Assembly (NCBI RefSeq): GCF_014652615.1
Contig: NZ_BMZD01000002.1
Location: 434,001 to 498,000 of the forward strand
Direction of reading: 5' to 3'
From: Novosphingobium arvoryzae
Lineage (GTDB): Bacteria; Pseudomonadota; Alphaproteobacteria; Sphingomonadales; Sphingomonadaceae
Length of the DNA stretch: 64,000 nucleotides
The translations under genes and the position numbers were made by a program. A model generated the notes under the pieces. The model made no database searches and had not been told where the DNA came from. It was given only the letters and a program-made list of their open reading frames with translations. This document shows positions 1-8,819 of this stretch, piece by piece. Numbering within the stretch: the stretch's first letter is position 1; the number at the start of each line of letters is the position of its first letter.

Positions 1-88
1 TCCGGCATCGACCAAGCGCAATTGTCCACCGGCAAAGGGATATCGGCGCTTGAGCCGGACCGCGGGTGAGTCTAAGGCACCGTCTTCA

Positions 89-1081
89 ATGACATCGCCA
101 GATACCAGCCGTTCGGACCGCTATCCAGCCGGTTCCGCCGCCTTCCCGCACCGTGACCTGACGGGGCTGGCAGGACTCGCCCCGTGGGAGATCCTCTACC
201 TGCTCGACGAAGCGCAGCAGTGGGTCGAGCTCAACCGCCAGTCGCACAAGCGCATGGACCGGCTGAAGGGGCTGACGATCATCAACGCCTTCTTCGAAAA
301 CTCCACCCGCACGCTGCTGTCGTTCGAGATCGCCGGCAAGCGGCTGGGCGCCGACGTGGTCAACATGCACGCCGCGCAGTCCAGTGTGAAGAAGGGCGAA
401 ACGCTGATCGACACGGCGATGACGCTGAACGCGATGCACGCCGACGCGATCGTGATCCGGCACCAGTCATCGGGCGCGGTGCGGCTGATCGCGGACAAGG
501 TAGACTGCCCGGTGCTGAACGCGGGCGACGGCCAGCACGAACACCCCACGCAAGGTTTGCTGGACGCGCTGACGATCCGCACCGAAAAGGGCGAGATCGC
601 CGGGCTGAAGATCGTGATCTGCGGCGATATCCTGCACAGCCGGGTCGCGCGGTCCAACATCCACTGCCTGACCACGCTGGGCGCCGATGTGCGCGTCTGC
701 GCCCCGCCCGCGCTGATGCCCGCCGATATCGAGGCGCTGAAAGTGACCCCCTATCACGATTTCGATGCCGCGCTGGCAGGCACTGACGTGGTGATGATGC
801 TGCGCCTGCAGCAGGAACGGATGGAAGGTCAGTTCATCCCCTCCCCCCGCGAATACCGCCACCTCTACGGCCTCTCGCTCGATCGGCTGGCCAAGGCCAA
901 GCCCGATGCGATGGTCATGCATCCCGGCCCGATGAACCGGGGGATCGAGATCGACAGCACGGTGGCCGATCTGGCGGGCCGTTCGCACATCACCCGGCAG
1001 GTCGAAATGGGGGTCGCCATCCGCATGGCCTGCCTGGACGTGCTGACCCGCAAGGCGCGCGGGCTGGAGGGCTGGGCATGA
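89..1081 (+). CDS. pyrB: Aspartate carbamoyltransferase catalytic chain
   Basis: Condenses carbamoyl phosphate and aspartate to carbamoyl aspartate, the first committed step of pyrimidine synthesis, in the cytoplasm. Visible motifs are the carbamoyl-phosphate loop [22 protein letters not shown], the hinge [12 protein letters not shown] and the C-terminal [10 protein letters not shown] use the ATG at 89, giving 330 residues, normal for the family; an in-frame TTG at 50 would add 13 residues that look unlike the family. It overlaps the next gene by 4 nt (ATGA), so the two are translationally coupled, as usual for pyrB with a linked dihydroorotase-like subunit. The function is secure; only the start is open. 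Confidence 0.96.
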   Translation: MTSPDTSRSDRYPAGSAAFPHRDLTGLAGLAPWEILYLLDEAQQWVELNRQSHKRMDRLKGLTIINAFFENSTRTLLSFEIAGKRLGADVVNMHAAQSSVKKGETLIDTAMTLNAMHADAIVIRHQSSGAVRLIADKVDCPVLNAGDGQHEHPTQGLLDALTIRTEKGEIAGLKIVICGDILHSRVARSNIHCLTTLGADVRVCAPPALMPADIEALKVTPYHDFDAALAGTDVVMMLRLQQERMEGQFIPSPREYRHLYGLSLDRLAKAKPDAMVMHPGPMNRGIEIDSTVADLAGRSHITRQVEMGVAIRMACLDVLTRKARGLEGWA

Positions 1082-2310
1082 GCACGCCGAACCCCATCAC
1101 GTTCACCAACGGCCGGATCGTCTCGGCCAGCGGCGAACCTGTCCCCGGCGGCCTGCGCTGCGCGGACGGGCGAATCGTCGCGCTGGGCGATGTCACGCCC
1201 GAACCCGGCGACACCGTCATCAACGCCAAGGGCGCGCTGATCGCGCCGGGGCTGGTCGATCTGGGCGTGTTCGCCATCGACAAACCCGCGTTCCACTTTG
1301 GCGGGATCACCCGCGCGGCGCTGATGCCGGACCAGAACCCGCCGCTCGACCGGCCATCGAGCGTCCGTTACGCCGCGCAATCGGGCAAGCCCGACCTGTG
1401 GGTCCACCCGCTGGCCGCCGCGACGCGCGGACTGGAAGGGCGGGAACTGGCCGAACTGGCCTTGATGCGCGACGCCGGGGCCAGGGCCGTAGCAACCGGG
1501 CGGCGCTGGATCGCGGATTCGGGCACGATGCACCGGCTGCTGTCCTATTGCGCGATGCTGGGGCTGACCGTGATCGCTCATGCCGAGGACGGCGGGCTGA
1601 CCGGCCATGCCGTGGCCACCGCTGGCGAAATGGCGACACGGCTGGGCCTGCCCTCTGCCCCGGCCGAGGCCGAGGCGCTGGCGATTGCCCGCGACCTGAC
1701 GTTGGCGGGCATGACCGGCGCGCGGCTCCATTTCCGGCAAGTCACCACCGCGCGGGGCCTCGCGCTGATCCGTGCGGCCAAAGCGCGCGGTTTACCAGTG
1801 ACGGCAGGCGTAACCCCGGCGCACTTCATGCTGTCAGACGTCGCCATCGGCGATTTCCGCACCTTCACCCGCCTGTCCCCCCCGCTGCGCAGCGAGGCCG
1901 ACCGGCAGGCCGTGCGCGCCGCGCTGGCCGATGGCACGATTGACGTAATCGCATCGGGCCACGATCCGCGCGGTCCCGAAGACAAGCGCCTGCCCTTCGC
2001 CGATGCCGAACCCGGCATGGCAGGCGCGGAAACGCTGTTGCCACTGACGCTGGGGCTGGTACGCGACGGCGTGATCGACACCGCCCGCGCCTTTGCGCTG
2101 ATCGCCGCCAACCCGGCGCGGCTGCTGGGCGTCAACGCCGGGCAACTGGTGGCGGGGGCCGAAGCCGATATTGCCCTGATCGATGCGGACCGCCCGTGGG
2201 TGGTCGATTCGGACAAGATGGCGGCAGCCGCAGGCAACACCCCGTTCGACAAGCAGGGCGTGCAAGGCCGTGTGACCGCGCTGTACAAGGGCGGCAATCC
2301 GGTCGGTTAG
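1078..2310 (+). CDS. pyrC: Dihydroorotase-like protein with degenerate zinc site (PyrC' type)
   Basis: The 410-residue protein has the amidohydrolase layout of long-type dihydroorotases: PGLVDL near residue 60, VIAHAED near 165, [11 protein letters not shown] near 240 and NPARLLG near 345. Key metal positions are changed. The HxH after PGLVDL is replaced by GVF, the usual HxxHVST histidine reads HFRQVTT, and the catalytic Asp of TDHAPH reads SGHDPRG. This matches what is known of the non-catalytic PyrC' of pseudomonads, which holds the PyrB dodecamer together. I infer a structural partner of PyrB rather than an active enzyme, so an active dihydroorotase should be encoded elsewhere. A GGAGGG ribosome site lies just before the ATG. 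Confidence 0.85.
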   Translation: MSTPNPITFTNGRIVSASGEPVPGGLRCADGRIVALGDVTPEPGDTVINAKGALIAPGLVDLGVFAIDKPAFHFGGITRAALMPDQNPPLDRPSSVRYAAQSGKPDLWVHPLAAATRGLEGRELAELALMRDAGARAVATGRRWIADSGTMHRLLSYCAMLGLTVIAHAEDGGLTGHAVATAGEMATRLGLPSAPAEAEALAIARDLTLAGMTGARLHFRQVTTARGLALIRAAKARGLPVTAGVTPAHFMLSDVAIGDFRTFTRLSPPLRSEADRQAVRAALADGTIDVIASGHDPRGPEDKRLPFADAEPGMAGAETLLPLTLGLVRDGVIDTARAFALIAANPARLLGVNAGQLVAGAEADIALIDADRPWVVDSDKMAAAAGNTPFDKQGVQGRVTALYKGGNPVG

Positions 2311-2333
2311 CGCCCGGTCGGTTAGCACAACGC

Positions 2334-2364
2334 AAAACCCCCGCCGCGATGCGACGGGGGCTTT
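2334..2364. terminator. Bidirectional intrinsic terminator after pyrBC
   Basis: A ten-position stem with one mismatch (2338-2347 with 2351-2360, CCCCCG pairing with CGGGGG at its base) has a short GAT loop, a TTT run on the + side and AAAA on the other. It sits between convergent pyrC and the SPOR gene, so it can serve both strands. Confidence 0.75.
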
Positions 2365-2384
2365 GGTAGTCCAGAGCGATCCGA

Positions 2385-3851
2385 TCAGTGGCGGCGGGCC
2401 ATCGCCGGGCCGCTGGGATTCTTGGCCGGAGCCGGTGCGACCTTCTTGGGCGCAGGCTTGGCGCGGGCCAGCATCGGCGCAGGCGCCTTGCCGACAGCCG
2501 CCGGGCGGGTCGAATAGGCAAAGCACACCCCGCCGCGCGACTTGACCGCCGAGCACATTCCCTGCGCGCCGCTGGAGTCCAGACCGGCAGCGGCAACGCG
2601 CCAGTAATCGCGGCCCTTCACCTTGGCGGGCGTAATCACCATGCGGAAGTTCTTCAGTTCCGGGTTCTTCGCAGCGTAATAGCCCCAGGCACGGCGCGCG
2701 CCCTGCGGGCTTTTGAAGCTGCCCAGCTGAACCGCGTGCGCGCCGCCGGTGGCAGCGGCCATGCGATAGGCCGGAACTGCCCTGGGCGCAGTCTTGGCCG
2801 CAGCCATCGTGCGCGGTGCGGGCTTGGCCTTGTAGCGCGCCGGCAGAGCCTGAACGACCGGGGTCGACACAAACGTTACCCCCGCCTGCTGGACCACCGC
2901 CGGGGCGGGAGCGGCATAAACCGGGGCATCGGCCACCGACTCGGGAGCGGCATCGACCGGCGCATAGCTGGCCAGCTCGGTCGCTGCAGCGGGCGACACG
3001 TCCGCCACTGCGGGCAGTTCGACCGGCGCAGCGGCATAGGCCGGAACAGGAGCAGGCGCGGCAGCAGCAACCAGCGGCGCGGCGCTGCGTTCGGCGGCAA
3101 GTTGTTCTGCGGTAGCGCTGTTGACCAGCGCCAGTGCGGCCGGCTGGCCCGGATCGGCGCGCAGCGGCGCGCTGAGCAGTGCCGCGATACGCAGCTTGTG
3201 ATCTTCCGGCTTGGCCTTCATCGCCCAGTCCGAAATACGGCCGTCGACCAGATTGGCCGGGACATCCTGCGCCACCATCGTGCGCGCTTCGCGCCAGCGG
3301 CCATCCAGAGCATAGGCATAGGCCAGGTTCTGGCGCAGCTTCACGGTGTTTTCACCGCCGCGCAGCGCATCGGCCAGCACGGCCACGCCGCGCGTCGATT
3401 CGCCTGCCAGCGCCAGGGCCAGACCCAGATCGCTGGCCGGAATGGCATCACGCCAGTCATCCAGGATCGCCACCGCAGCGCGGGCATTGCCCGCTGCGAT
3501 GTTGGCCAGCGACAGCGCCAGCGCGGTCTTGCCGCTGTTGTCGCCCAGCTTCATCGCGTCATCCAGCGTGGTCACCGCCGATTCGAAGCGCCCGGCGCGC
3601 AAGTAAGCCTGACCCAGCAGCGCCCGGTACGACGGCTCGCGCGGGTTGCCCGCAACGGCGGTTTCGGCCAGCGAGATCGCCTTGTCGATCTGCCCCTTGC
3701 CCAGCGCCACTTGCGCGGCGGCCAGCGATTTGTCCGGGCTGGGCTTGGCCACCACCGCGCCGGAAAACGATCCGCTGGCAATGGCGATTGCGGCAACGGC
3801 ACCAACGATGCCCAGCGGCAGGGCGGTGCGGCGGATGCGATTGGCAGTCAT
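2385..3851 (-). CDS. TPR and SPOR domain periplasmic protein
   Basis: The 488-residue protein has a membrane segment at residues 11-33, tetratricopeptide-like repeats over about 40-230 (for example GNPREPSYRALLGQAYLRAG), a long Ala/Pro-rich linker, and a C-terminal SPOR domain starting at AVQLGSFKSPQGARRAWG. SPOR domains bind septal peptidoglycan stripped of stem peptides, so a role in division or cell-wall work is likely. It is the last gene of a minus-strand set after a ParA ATPase and an RHH-like protein, with a 29-nt gap. AAAGGGGA stands about 8 nt before the ATG. The exact role is unknown. Confidence 0.8.
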   Translation of the reverse strand: MTANRIRRTALPLGIVGAVAAIAIASGSFSGAVVAKPSPDKSLAAAQVALGKGQIDKAISLAETAVAGNPREPSYRALLGQAYLRAGRFESAVTTLDDAMKLGDNSGKTALALSLANIAAGNARAAVAILDDWRDAIPASDLGLALALAGESTRGVAVLADALRGGENTVKLRQNLAYAYALDGRWREARTMVAQDVPANLVDGRISDWAMKAKPEDHKLRIAALLSAPLRADPGQPAALALVNSATAEQLAAERSAAPLVAAAAPAPVPAYAAAPVELPAVADVSPAAATELASYAPVDAAPESVADAPVYAAPAPAVVQQAGVTFVSTPVVQALPARYKAKPAPRTMAAAKTAPRAVPAYRMAAATGGAHAVQLGSFKSPQGARRAWGYYAAKNPELKNFRMVITPAKVKGRDYWRVAAAGLDSSGAQGMCSAVKSRGGVCFAYSTRPAAVGKAPAPMLARAKPAPKKVAPAPAKNPSGPAMARRH

Positions 3852-3880
3852 GGGAAGTGTCCCCTTTCGTCCAGTATGCG

Positions 3881-4387
3881 TTAGCGGCGCTGTTGCTTGG
3901 CCAGTTGAGCGGCCAGCGCGGAAATATCGGGCAATTCGTCAAGCAGGCGGTCGAGCGCGTCGGTCACCAGTTGCTGCGCACTGCGATTGCGGACCGCGCA
4001 GGCCAGCCGCAGCTTCAGATGGCGTTCGGCATCGACCCGCAGCGTGAAAGCGGCGCGGCGGCCATCGGCCAGCGCGGACCGGCGCGGCTTGGCCACGCGG
4101 CGCGTCACTTCACGCTGCTGGCGGACCACTTCGGGCACCACCGGCGCGGGGATCGGCGCATCAGGCACGATCGCGACGATTTCGGCGTCGACCGGAGCGG
4201 CCACGGGCTGCGCGATGGCGGCGGGCGGTTCGTCATGGCCCATGTCGTTCCAGCCCAGATCGTCCAGCTGCCGGGCAACGGCATCCTGGGTCAGCGGGCC
4301 AAGTTGCGGACGCATCGCCGGGCGCGCTGCACCCTTGCGGGCGAGCAGGCTGGGGCTCAGCGAGGCGAAGGCTTTCGGTTCGGTCAT
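3881..4387 (-). CDS. Ribbon-helix-helix-like partner of ParA
   Basis: The 168-residue protein starts at the ATG at 4387, with a GGGGGG run just before it; a TTG at 4408 inside the upstream gene is possible but less likely. The first 110 residues are low-complexity and Pro/Ala-rich. The last 55 (AAFTLRVDAERHLKLRLA, then a helix with SAQQLVTDALDRLL) look like a ribbon-helix-helix DNA-binding fold: one strand followed by two helices. It lies directly after the ParA-like ATPase. Inference: it supplies DNA or partner binding to that ATPase. No family name is certain. Confidence 0.6.
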   Translation of the reverse strand: MTEPKAFASLSPSLLARKGAARPAMRPQLGPLTQDAVARQLDDLGWNDMGHDEPPAAIAQPVAAPVDAEIVAIVPDAPIPAPVVPEVVRQQREVTRRVAKPRRSALADGRRAAFTLRVDAERHLKLRLACAVRNRSAQQLVTDALDRLLDELPDISALAAQLAKQQRR

Positions 4388-4404
4388 GCCCCCCGGCACC
4401 CCGA

Positions 4405-5130
4405 TCAAGAGCCGGCCACGCGGCGGCCGAAACCACCTGCGGGACGGTGCGAACCCGGAACCATCGTCACGCTGGTCGGCGCGGCGAACACGGTGCGGCG
4501 GAAATTCTTTTCAAGCCGGTCCGAAATATAGCTCCACAGCGCCGTAACTTCGGCGGCGCTGCGGCCGTTGGGATCGACTTCCATCACCGTGCGGCCATCG
4601 ATCATCGAGGCGGCAAAATCGGTGCGATGATGCAACGTGATCGGGGCGACCGTGCCGTGCTGCGACAGCGCGACGGCGGCTTCGGACGTGATCTTGGCCT
4701 TGGGCGTGGCGGCGTTGACCACAAAGATCAGCGGCTTGCCCGCGCGTTCGCACAGATCGACCGTGGCCCCCACAGCGCGCAAGTCATGCGGGCTGGGCCG
4801 GGTCGGCACGACGATCAGTTCGGCGACCGAAATCACGCTCTGGATCGCCATGGTGATCGCGGGCGGTGTATCGATGACGGCCAGCTTGAAGCCCTGCTGG
4901 CGCAACACCGCCAGATCTGCCGCCAGCCGGGCCACGGTGGTCTGGGCAAAGGCGGGGTATTCCGCCTCGCGCTCGTTCCACCAGTCAGCCAGCGAACCCT
5001 GCGGGTCGATGTCGATCAGGACGACCGGCCCGGCGCCAGCGCGCTGGGCCTGCACGGCGAGGTGTCCGGACAAGGTCGTCTTGCCCGATCCGCCCTTTTG
5101 CGATGCCAATGCGAGTACGCGCAAAACCAA
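4405..5130 (-). CDS. ParA/MinD-family ATPase
   Basis: The 241-residue P-loop ATPase has a deviant Walker A, QKGGSGKTT, at residues 10-18, the DIDPQGSLADWW switch near 41, Walker B VIDTPPA near 86, and a basic C-terminal tail. These are hallmarks of the ParA family, which forms ATP-dependent patterns on nucleoid or membrane to position plasmids, chromosomes or protein clusters. There is no ParB or parS nearby. Its partners here are an RHH-like protein and a SPOR protein, so a role in positioning cell-envelope or division proteins is an inference. It is an orphan chromosomal ParA of the type common in sphingomonads. Confidence 0.85.
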   Translation of the reverse strand: MVLRVLALASQKGGSGKTTLSGHLAVQAQRAGAGPVVLIDIDPQGSLADWWNEREAEYPAFAQTTVARLAADLAVLRQQGFKLAVIDTPPAITMAIQSVISVAELIVVPTRPSPHDLRAVGATVDLCERAGKPLIFVVNAATPKAKITSEAAVALSQHGTVAPITLHHRTDFAASMIDGRTVMEVDPNGRSAAEVTALWSYISDRLEKNFRRTVFAAPTSVTMVPGSHRPAGGFGRRVAGS

Positions 5131-5382
5131 ATCCCCCTAGACTGCGGCAATTCCAATTCGACTTGCCGAGAGGGATCGCAGATCGTTCCTAATTTAGAGT
5201 TAATGGCGCCACCGCCGCAGCGGGAAGACGTTCAGGCACAACGATAAAACCTCTGTTAACCCGTTCTTTGCTATGCCAGTTAACCTTGAAGCGAGGCGGA
5301 ACGTGGCATCTGGACCGTGCCGCGCCGCCACAGAGGTTAAGCGCCAGGGCCCGCGACGGGCGCCAGATACGGGAATTCCGGT
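5131..5382. promoter_or_regulatory. Divergent intergenic region with TTAA-type sites
   Basis: This gap separates the ParA operon (left) from the Sel1-SPOR gene (right). On the minus strand TTAA-N7-TTAG spans 5189-5203, one base from the CtrA consensus TTAA-N7-TTAA. GTTAAC occurs at 5255-5260 and again at 5279-5284, and GTTAAG at 5336-5341. CtrA control is an inference from these sites alone. Confidence 0.35.
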
Positions 5383-6498
5383 ATGAACCGCAGTGTTGCA
5401 TGGGGTGTGCTGCTGGCCGCTGGCGGGGCGATTCTTTCGCCGGCCGCGCTGGCCGATACCAAGGCCGGCGTCGATGCCTGGACGCGCGGTGACTATGCCG
5501 CGGCCGTGAAGGAATGGCAGGGCGATGCCGCGCGCGGCGATGCCGACGCGCAGTTCAACCTGGGCCAGGCCTATAAACTGGGGCGCGGGGTGCAGCAGGA
5601 CCTGACCCGGGCAGAAGAGCTGTTCGGCAAGGCCGCCGCCGCCGGGCACATGCAGGCATCGGACAACTATGGCCTGCTGATGTTCCAGCGGGGCGCGCGC
5701 AAGCAGGCGCTGCCGTTCATCCGCGCGGCCGCCGATCGCGGCGATCCGCGTTCGCAATACCTGCTCGGCATCGGTCACTTCAATGGCGATATCGTGCCCA
5801 AGGACTGGGTCCGCGCCTATGCGCTGGTCAGCCTGGCCCAGCAGTCCGGGCTGGAACAGGCCAGCACCGCGCTGGTGCAGATGGATCAGCACGTGCCGCT
5901 CGCCCAGCGCCAGCAGGCCGTGCTCATGTCTGCCGAGCTGCAAAGCCAGGCCGATGCCACCCGCGCGCGTCAGCTGGCTTCTGCCGACCTTGGCAATTCC
6001 CTGCCCGGCGCCGCCTATGCGCCGCCGCCTGCCCCCAGCGCCGTGGCGGCCAGCGATGCCGTGGCCGATGCCGCGCGCGTCGCGGGAACGGACAGCCCGG
6101 CCACGGCGGGCGCGGATTATGCCCGCCCGGCCACTCCGCCACCCGCCGCCGCGCCCCGGCCCACTGCCCCCCGCCCGGCGGCCACCGCCCCCGCCGTGGC
6201 CAGCGCCCCGCCAGCGCCCCAATCCGCACCGCTCCGGCCGGCACCGCCCCGCCCCGCCACCGCCACGGGCGGACCGTGGCGCATCCAGCTGGGCGCGTTC
6301 GGACAAGCGGCCAATGCCGATGCCCTGTGGGCGCGCCTGCGCCAGCGGCCCGAGCTGGCCGGTCACCCCCGCATCAACGTGGCAGCCGGCCCCGTGACCA
6401 AGCTGCAGGCCGGTGGGTTCGCCAGCGAAGCGGAGGCCCGTGCGGCCTGCACAAAGCTGGTCGCGGGCGGGTTCACCTGCATTCCGGCCCGGAACTGA
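5383..6498 (+). CDS. Sel1-repeat and SPOR domain exported protein
   Basis: The 371-residue protein has a signal peptide (residues 1-24, cut near ALA-DT), Sel1/TPR-like repeats at about 25-165 (AQFNLGQAYKLGRGVQQD, SQYLLGIGHFNGD), a Pro/Ala-rich linker to about 295, and a SPOR domain from RIQLGAFGQAANADALW to the end. It resembles the minus-strand SPOR protein in layout but not in detail, and is transcribed divergently from the ParA operon across a shared control region. The likely place is the periplasm at septal peptidoglycan. Partner and function are unknown. Confidence 0.82.
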   Translation: MNRSVAWGVLLAAGGAILSPAALADTKAGVDAWTRGDYAAAVKEWQGDAARGDADAQFNLGQAYKLGRGVQQDLTRAEELFGKAAAAGHMQASDNYGLLMFQRGARKQALPFIRAAADRGDPRSQYLLGIGHFNGDIVPKDWVRAYALVSLAQQSGLEQASTALVQMDQHVPLAQRQQAVLMSAELQSQADATRARQLASADLGNSLPGAAYAPPPAPSAVAASDAVADAARVAGTDSPATAGADYARPATPPPAAAPRPTAPRPAATAPAVASAPPAPQSAPLRPAPPRPATATGGPWRIQLGAFGQAANADALWARLRQRPELAGHPRINVAAGPVTKLQAGGFASEAEARAACTKLVAGGFTCIPARN

Positions 6499-6505
6499 CG
6501 CCCGA

Positions 6506-6534
6506 TTGCTATTGCGATCAATTCGCATTATACA
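6506..6534 (+). promoter_or_regulatory. bfd promoter covered by a Fur box
   Basis: A -35 TTGCTA (6506-6511) and a -10 TATACA (6529-6534) stand 17 nt apart. The spacer holds ATTGCGATCAATTCGCATT (6511-6529), an inverted repeat TGCGA-N5-TCGCA close to the alphaproteobacterial Fur-box form. It lies 25 nt before bfd, so iron-dependent repression of bfd-bfr is likely. Confidence 0.65.
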
Positions 6535-6559
6535 GACGCGACTCCACGGGAGAGCCGCG

Positions 6560-6754
6560 ATGTTCATCTGCGTCTGCAATGCCATTCGTGACACCGAACT
6601 GCGCCACGCCGCGCGCCAGCATCCGGGCGATGCCGATGCGGTCTATGCCTGCCTGGGCAAGACCCCGCAGTGCGGCCAATGCCTCGACGAAGCGGCGGAA
6701 ATCCTGATCGAGGAACGCGAACGCGCCGCGTGCGGGCAACTCGCGCCGGCCTGA
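6560..6754 (+). CDS. bfd: Bacterioferritin-associated ferredoxin
   Basis: The 64-residue protein has four cysteines in the Bfd pattern: CVC near the start (FICVCNAI) and CGQC later (TPQCGQC), which hold a [2Fe-2S] cluster. Bfd docks on bacterioferritin and passes electrons to its haem so that stored ferric iron can leave as ferrous iron. GGGAGAG stands before the ATG. It is followed 66 nt later by bfr, its expected partner, and preceded by a Fur-box promoter, which fits induction when iron is scarce. Confidence 0.93.
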   Translation: MFICVCNAIRDTELRHAARQHPGDADAVYACLGKTPQCGQCLDEAAEILIEERERAACGQLAPA

Positions 6755-6820
6755 TCCCGCCCTTGCTCTTCCCGGTGGGCAGGCCCATATTCGGGTCATA
6801 GCCGATCACAGGAGCTTTCC

Positions 6821-7300
6821 ATGAAGGGCGACCCGCAGGTCATCGAATTCCTCAACAAGGCGCTGCAGAACGAGCTGACCGCCGTCAACCAGTACTGGCT
6901 GCACTACCGCATGCTCGACAACTGGGGCGTGACCAAGCTGGCCGCGCATGAGCGCCACGAATCGATCGACGAGATGAAGCATGCCGACCAGCTGGCGGCG
7001 CGCATCCTGTTCCTGGGCGGGTTGCCCAATTTCCAGTCGATGGGCCGCCTGCGGATCGGCGAGACGGTCGAGGAGATCCTGAAGGCCGACCTGGCGCTGG
7101 AGCACGATGCCCTGCCCCTGCTGAAAGAGGCGATCGCCCATTGCGAGGCGGTGCGCGACTTTGTCAGCCGCGACCTGTTCGGCGCGATCCTCGCCAGCGA
7201 GGAAGAGCACGTCGACATGCTGGAAACCCAGTTCGAGATGATCGAACGGATGGGCCTGCAGAACTACATCCAGCTGAACAGCGCCCCGCCGGAGGACTGA
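6821..7300 (+). CDS. bfr: Bacterioferritin
   Basis: The 159-residue ferritin-like four-helix protein starts MKGDPQVIEFLNKAL. Ferroxidase ligands Glu18, Glu51 and His54 and the haem ligand Met52 are all at their usual positions, so it should be a haem-binding, iron-storing 24-mer in the cytoplasm. The start is preceded by AGGAGC. It sits right after bfd and probably shares its Fur-controlled transcript. The length is standard for the family. Confidence 0.96.
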   Translation: MKGDPQVIEFLNKALQNELTAVNQYWLHYRMLDNWGVTKLAAHERHESIDEMKHADQLAARILFLGGLPNFQSMGRLRIGETVEEILKADLALEHDALPLLKEAIAHCEAVRDFVSRDLFGAILASEEEHVDMLETQFEMIERMGLQNYIQLNSAPPED

Positions 7301-7306
7301 TCCGGC

Positions 7307-8695
7307 CTACTTCTTGGTGGCGTAGGGGTTCTTCGCGGTCCGCAGCGTCAGGCGCACTGGCACGGCATCGAACCCCAGTTCGCGGCGGATGCCGTTGACC
7401 AGATAGCGCTGGTAGCTGGTCGGCAATTCATCCAGCCGGGTACCGAACAGCACGAAGCCGGGCGGGCGGGTCTTGGCCTGGGTGATGTAGCGCAGCTTGA
7501 TCCGCTTGCCGCCAGGCGCGGGCGGCGGGTTCTTGGCCAGCGCATCGTCAAACCAGCGGTTCAGCGCCGAAGTCGGCACACGCTTCGACCAGGCGGCGCG
7601 CAAATCAAACGCCGCCTTGATCAGATCGTCCAGCCCCTTGCCGGTGCGGGCCGATACGGCCAGCAGCGGCAGCCCGCGCACTTGCGCCAACCCTTCGTCC
7701 AGCGCGGCGCGCACCCCGTTGTAGAGGCCCGAGGCGTTTTCCGCGACGTCCCACTTGTTGATCGCGATGATCAACGCCCGGCCTTCTTCGAGCACCATCG
7801 AGGCGATCTTGAGGTCCTGGTGTTCCAGCCCGCGCGTGGCATCCAGCAGCAGCACGACCACTTCGGCAAAGTCGATCGCGTGGCGCGCATCGGCCACGGC
7901 CAGCTTTTCCAGCTTGTCGGTCACTTGCGCCTTCTTGCGCATCCCGGCCGTGTCGATCAGCCGCACGGGGCGTTGCTCGCCCGATGCGGGATCGGTCCAG
8001 GTCCAGTCGACCGCGATCGAATCGCGCGTGATGCCCGCTTCCGGCCCGGTCAGCAGCCGGTCCTCGCGCAGCATGGCATTGATCAGGGTGGACTTGCCGG
8101 CGTTCGGCCGCCCGACGATGGCCAGCTTGAGCGGCGCCGACAGGTCATGCTCTTCGCCGTCCTCGTCCGTTTCAAACGGCTCGAATTCGGGCTGCTTGTC
8201 GTCGAGATGCGGCAGCAGCGCCTCGAACAGATCGGCCATGCCCTGCCCGTGTTCAGCCGACAGCGGCACCGGATCGCCAAAGCCCAGCGCATAGGATTCG
8301 AACAACCCGTGATCGCCCGCCTTGCCTTCGGCCTTGTTGGCCACCAGCACCACAGGCACGGTGGACTGGTGCAGGTAACGGGCAATTTCCTCGTCCAGCG
8401 GGGTCAGTCCGGCGCGCGCGTCGATCACGAACAGCGCTACGTCCGCCCCCTGCAGCGCGGCTTCGGTCTGTTGGCGCATCCGGCCCGGCAGGCTGGCTTC
8501 GTCCTCGTCCTCCCACCCGGCGGTGTCGACGATGGTGAAATCGAGGCCCAGCAGATGCGCCTCGCCAAAGCGGCGATCGCGGGTAACCCCCGGCTGATCG
8601 TCCACCAGGGCGAGCCGCTTGCCCACGAGGCGGTTGAACAGCGTGGATTTGCCCACATTCGGGCGACCAATGATGATGACTTGCGGCAATGCCAT
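7307..8695 (-). CDS. der: Ribosome biogenesis GTPase Der (EngA)
   Basis: This is the double-Era-like GTPase needed for 50S ribosome assembly. Two G domains in tandem are visible: GRPNVGKSTLFNRLVG near residue 9 with DTAGWED, and GRPNAGKSTLIN near 195 with DTAGMRKK, each with an NKAE or NKWD motif. A KH-like domain ends at KNPYATKK. The ATG at 8695 begins MALPQVIIIGRPNVGKS and gives 462 residues. An upstream in-frame ATG at 8752 would add 19 residues absent from the family, so I reject it. Confidence 0.96.
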   Translation of the reverse strand: MALPQVIIIGRPNVGKSTLFNRLVGKRLALVDDQPGVTRDRRFGEAHLLGLDFTIVDTAGWEDEDEASLPGRMRQQTEAALQGADVALFVIDARAGLTPLDEEIARYLHQSTVPVVLVANKAEGKAGDHGLFESYALGFGDPVPLSAEHGQGMADLFEALLPHLDDKQPEFEPFETDEDGEEHDLSAPLKLAIVGRPNAGKSTLINAMLREDRLLTGPEAGITRDSIAVDWTWTDPASGEQRPVRLIDTAGMRKKAQVTDKLEKLAVADARHAIDFAEVVVLLLDATRGLEHQDLKIASMVLEEGRALIIAINKWDVAENASGLYNGVRAALDEGLAQVRGLPLLAVSARTGKGLDDLIKAAFDLRAAWSKRVPTSALNRWFDDALAKNPPPAPGGKRIKLRYITQAKTRPPGFVLFGTRLDELPTSYQRYLVNGIRRELGFDAVPVRLTLRTAKNPYATKK

Positions 8696-8819
8696 GCGCC
8701 GCACCTGACCGCACCGGCAACAATTTGCAAGGTTTTGCAGCATCGGCGGCAAAAGGTTGCAGGTTTATTTACCAAACCCCGCAGGTTGCCCCTAACCTTG
8801 CCCTGCCATTACCGTTGGC

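Noticed and set aside
1-88. Open frame from base 1 to a TGA at 67-69 as the tail of an upstream gene
   Set aside because: Only 22 codons are visible and they match no family I know; the 88 bases before pyrB are left unassigned.
50-88. TTG start for pyrB at 50
   Set aside because: The 13 added residues are unlike the family and no ribosome site is seen; the ATG at 89 fits better.
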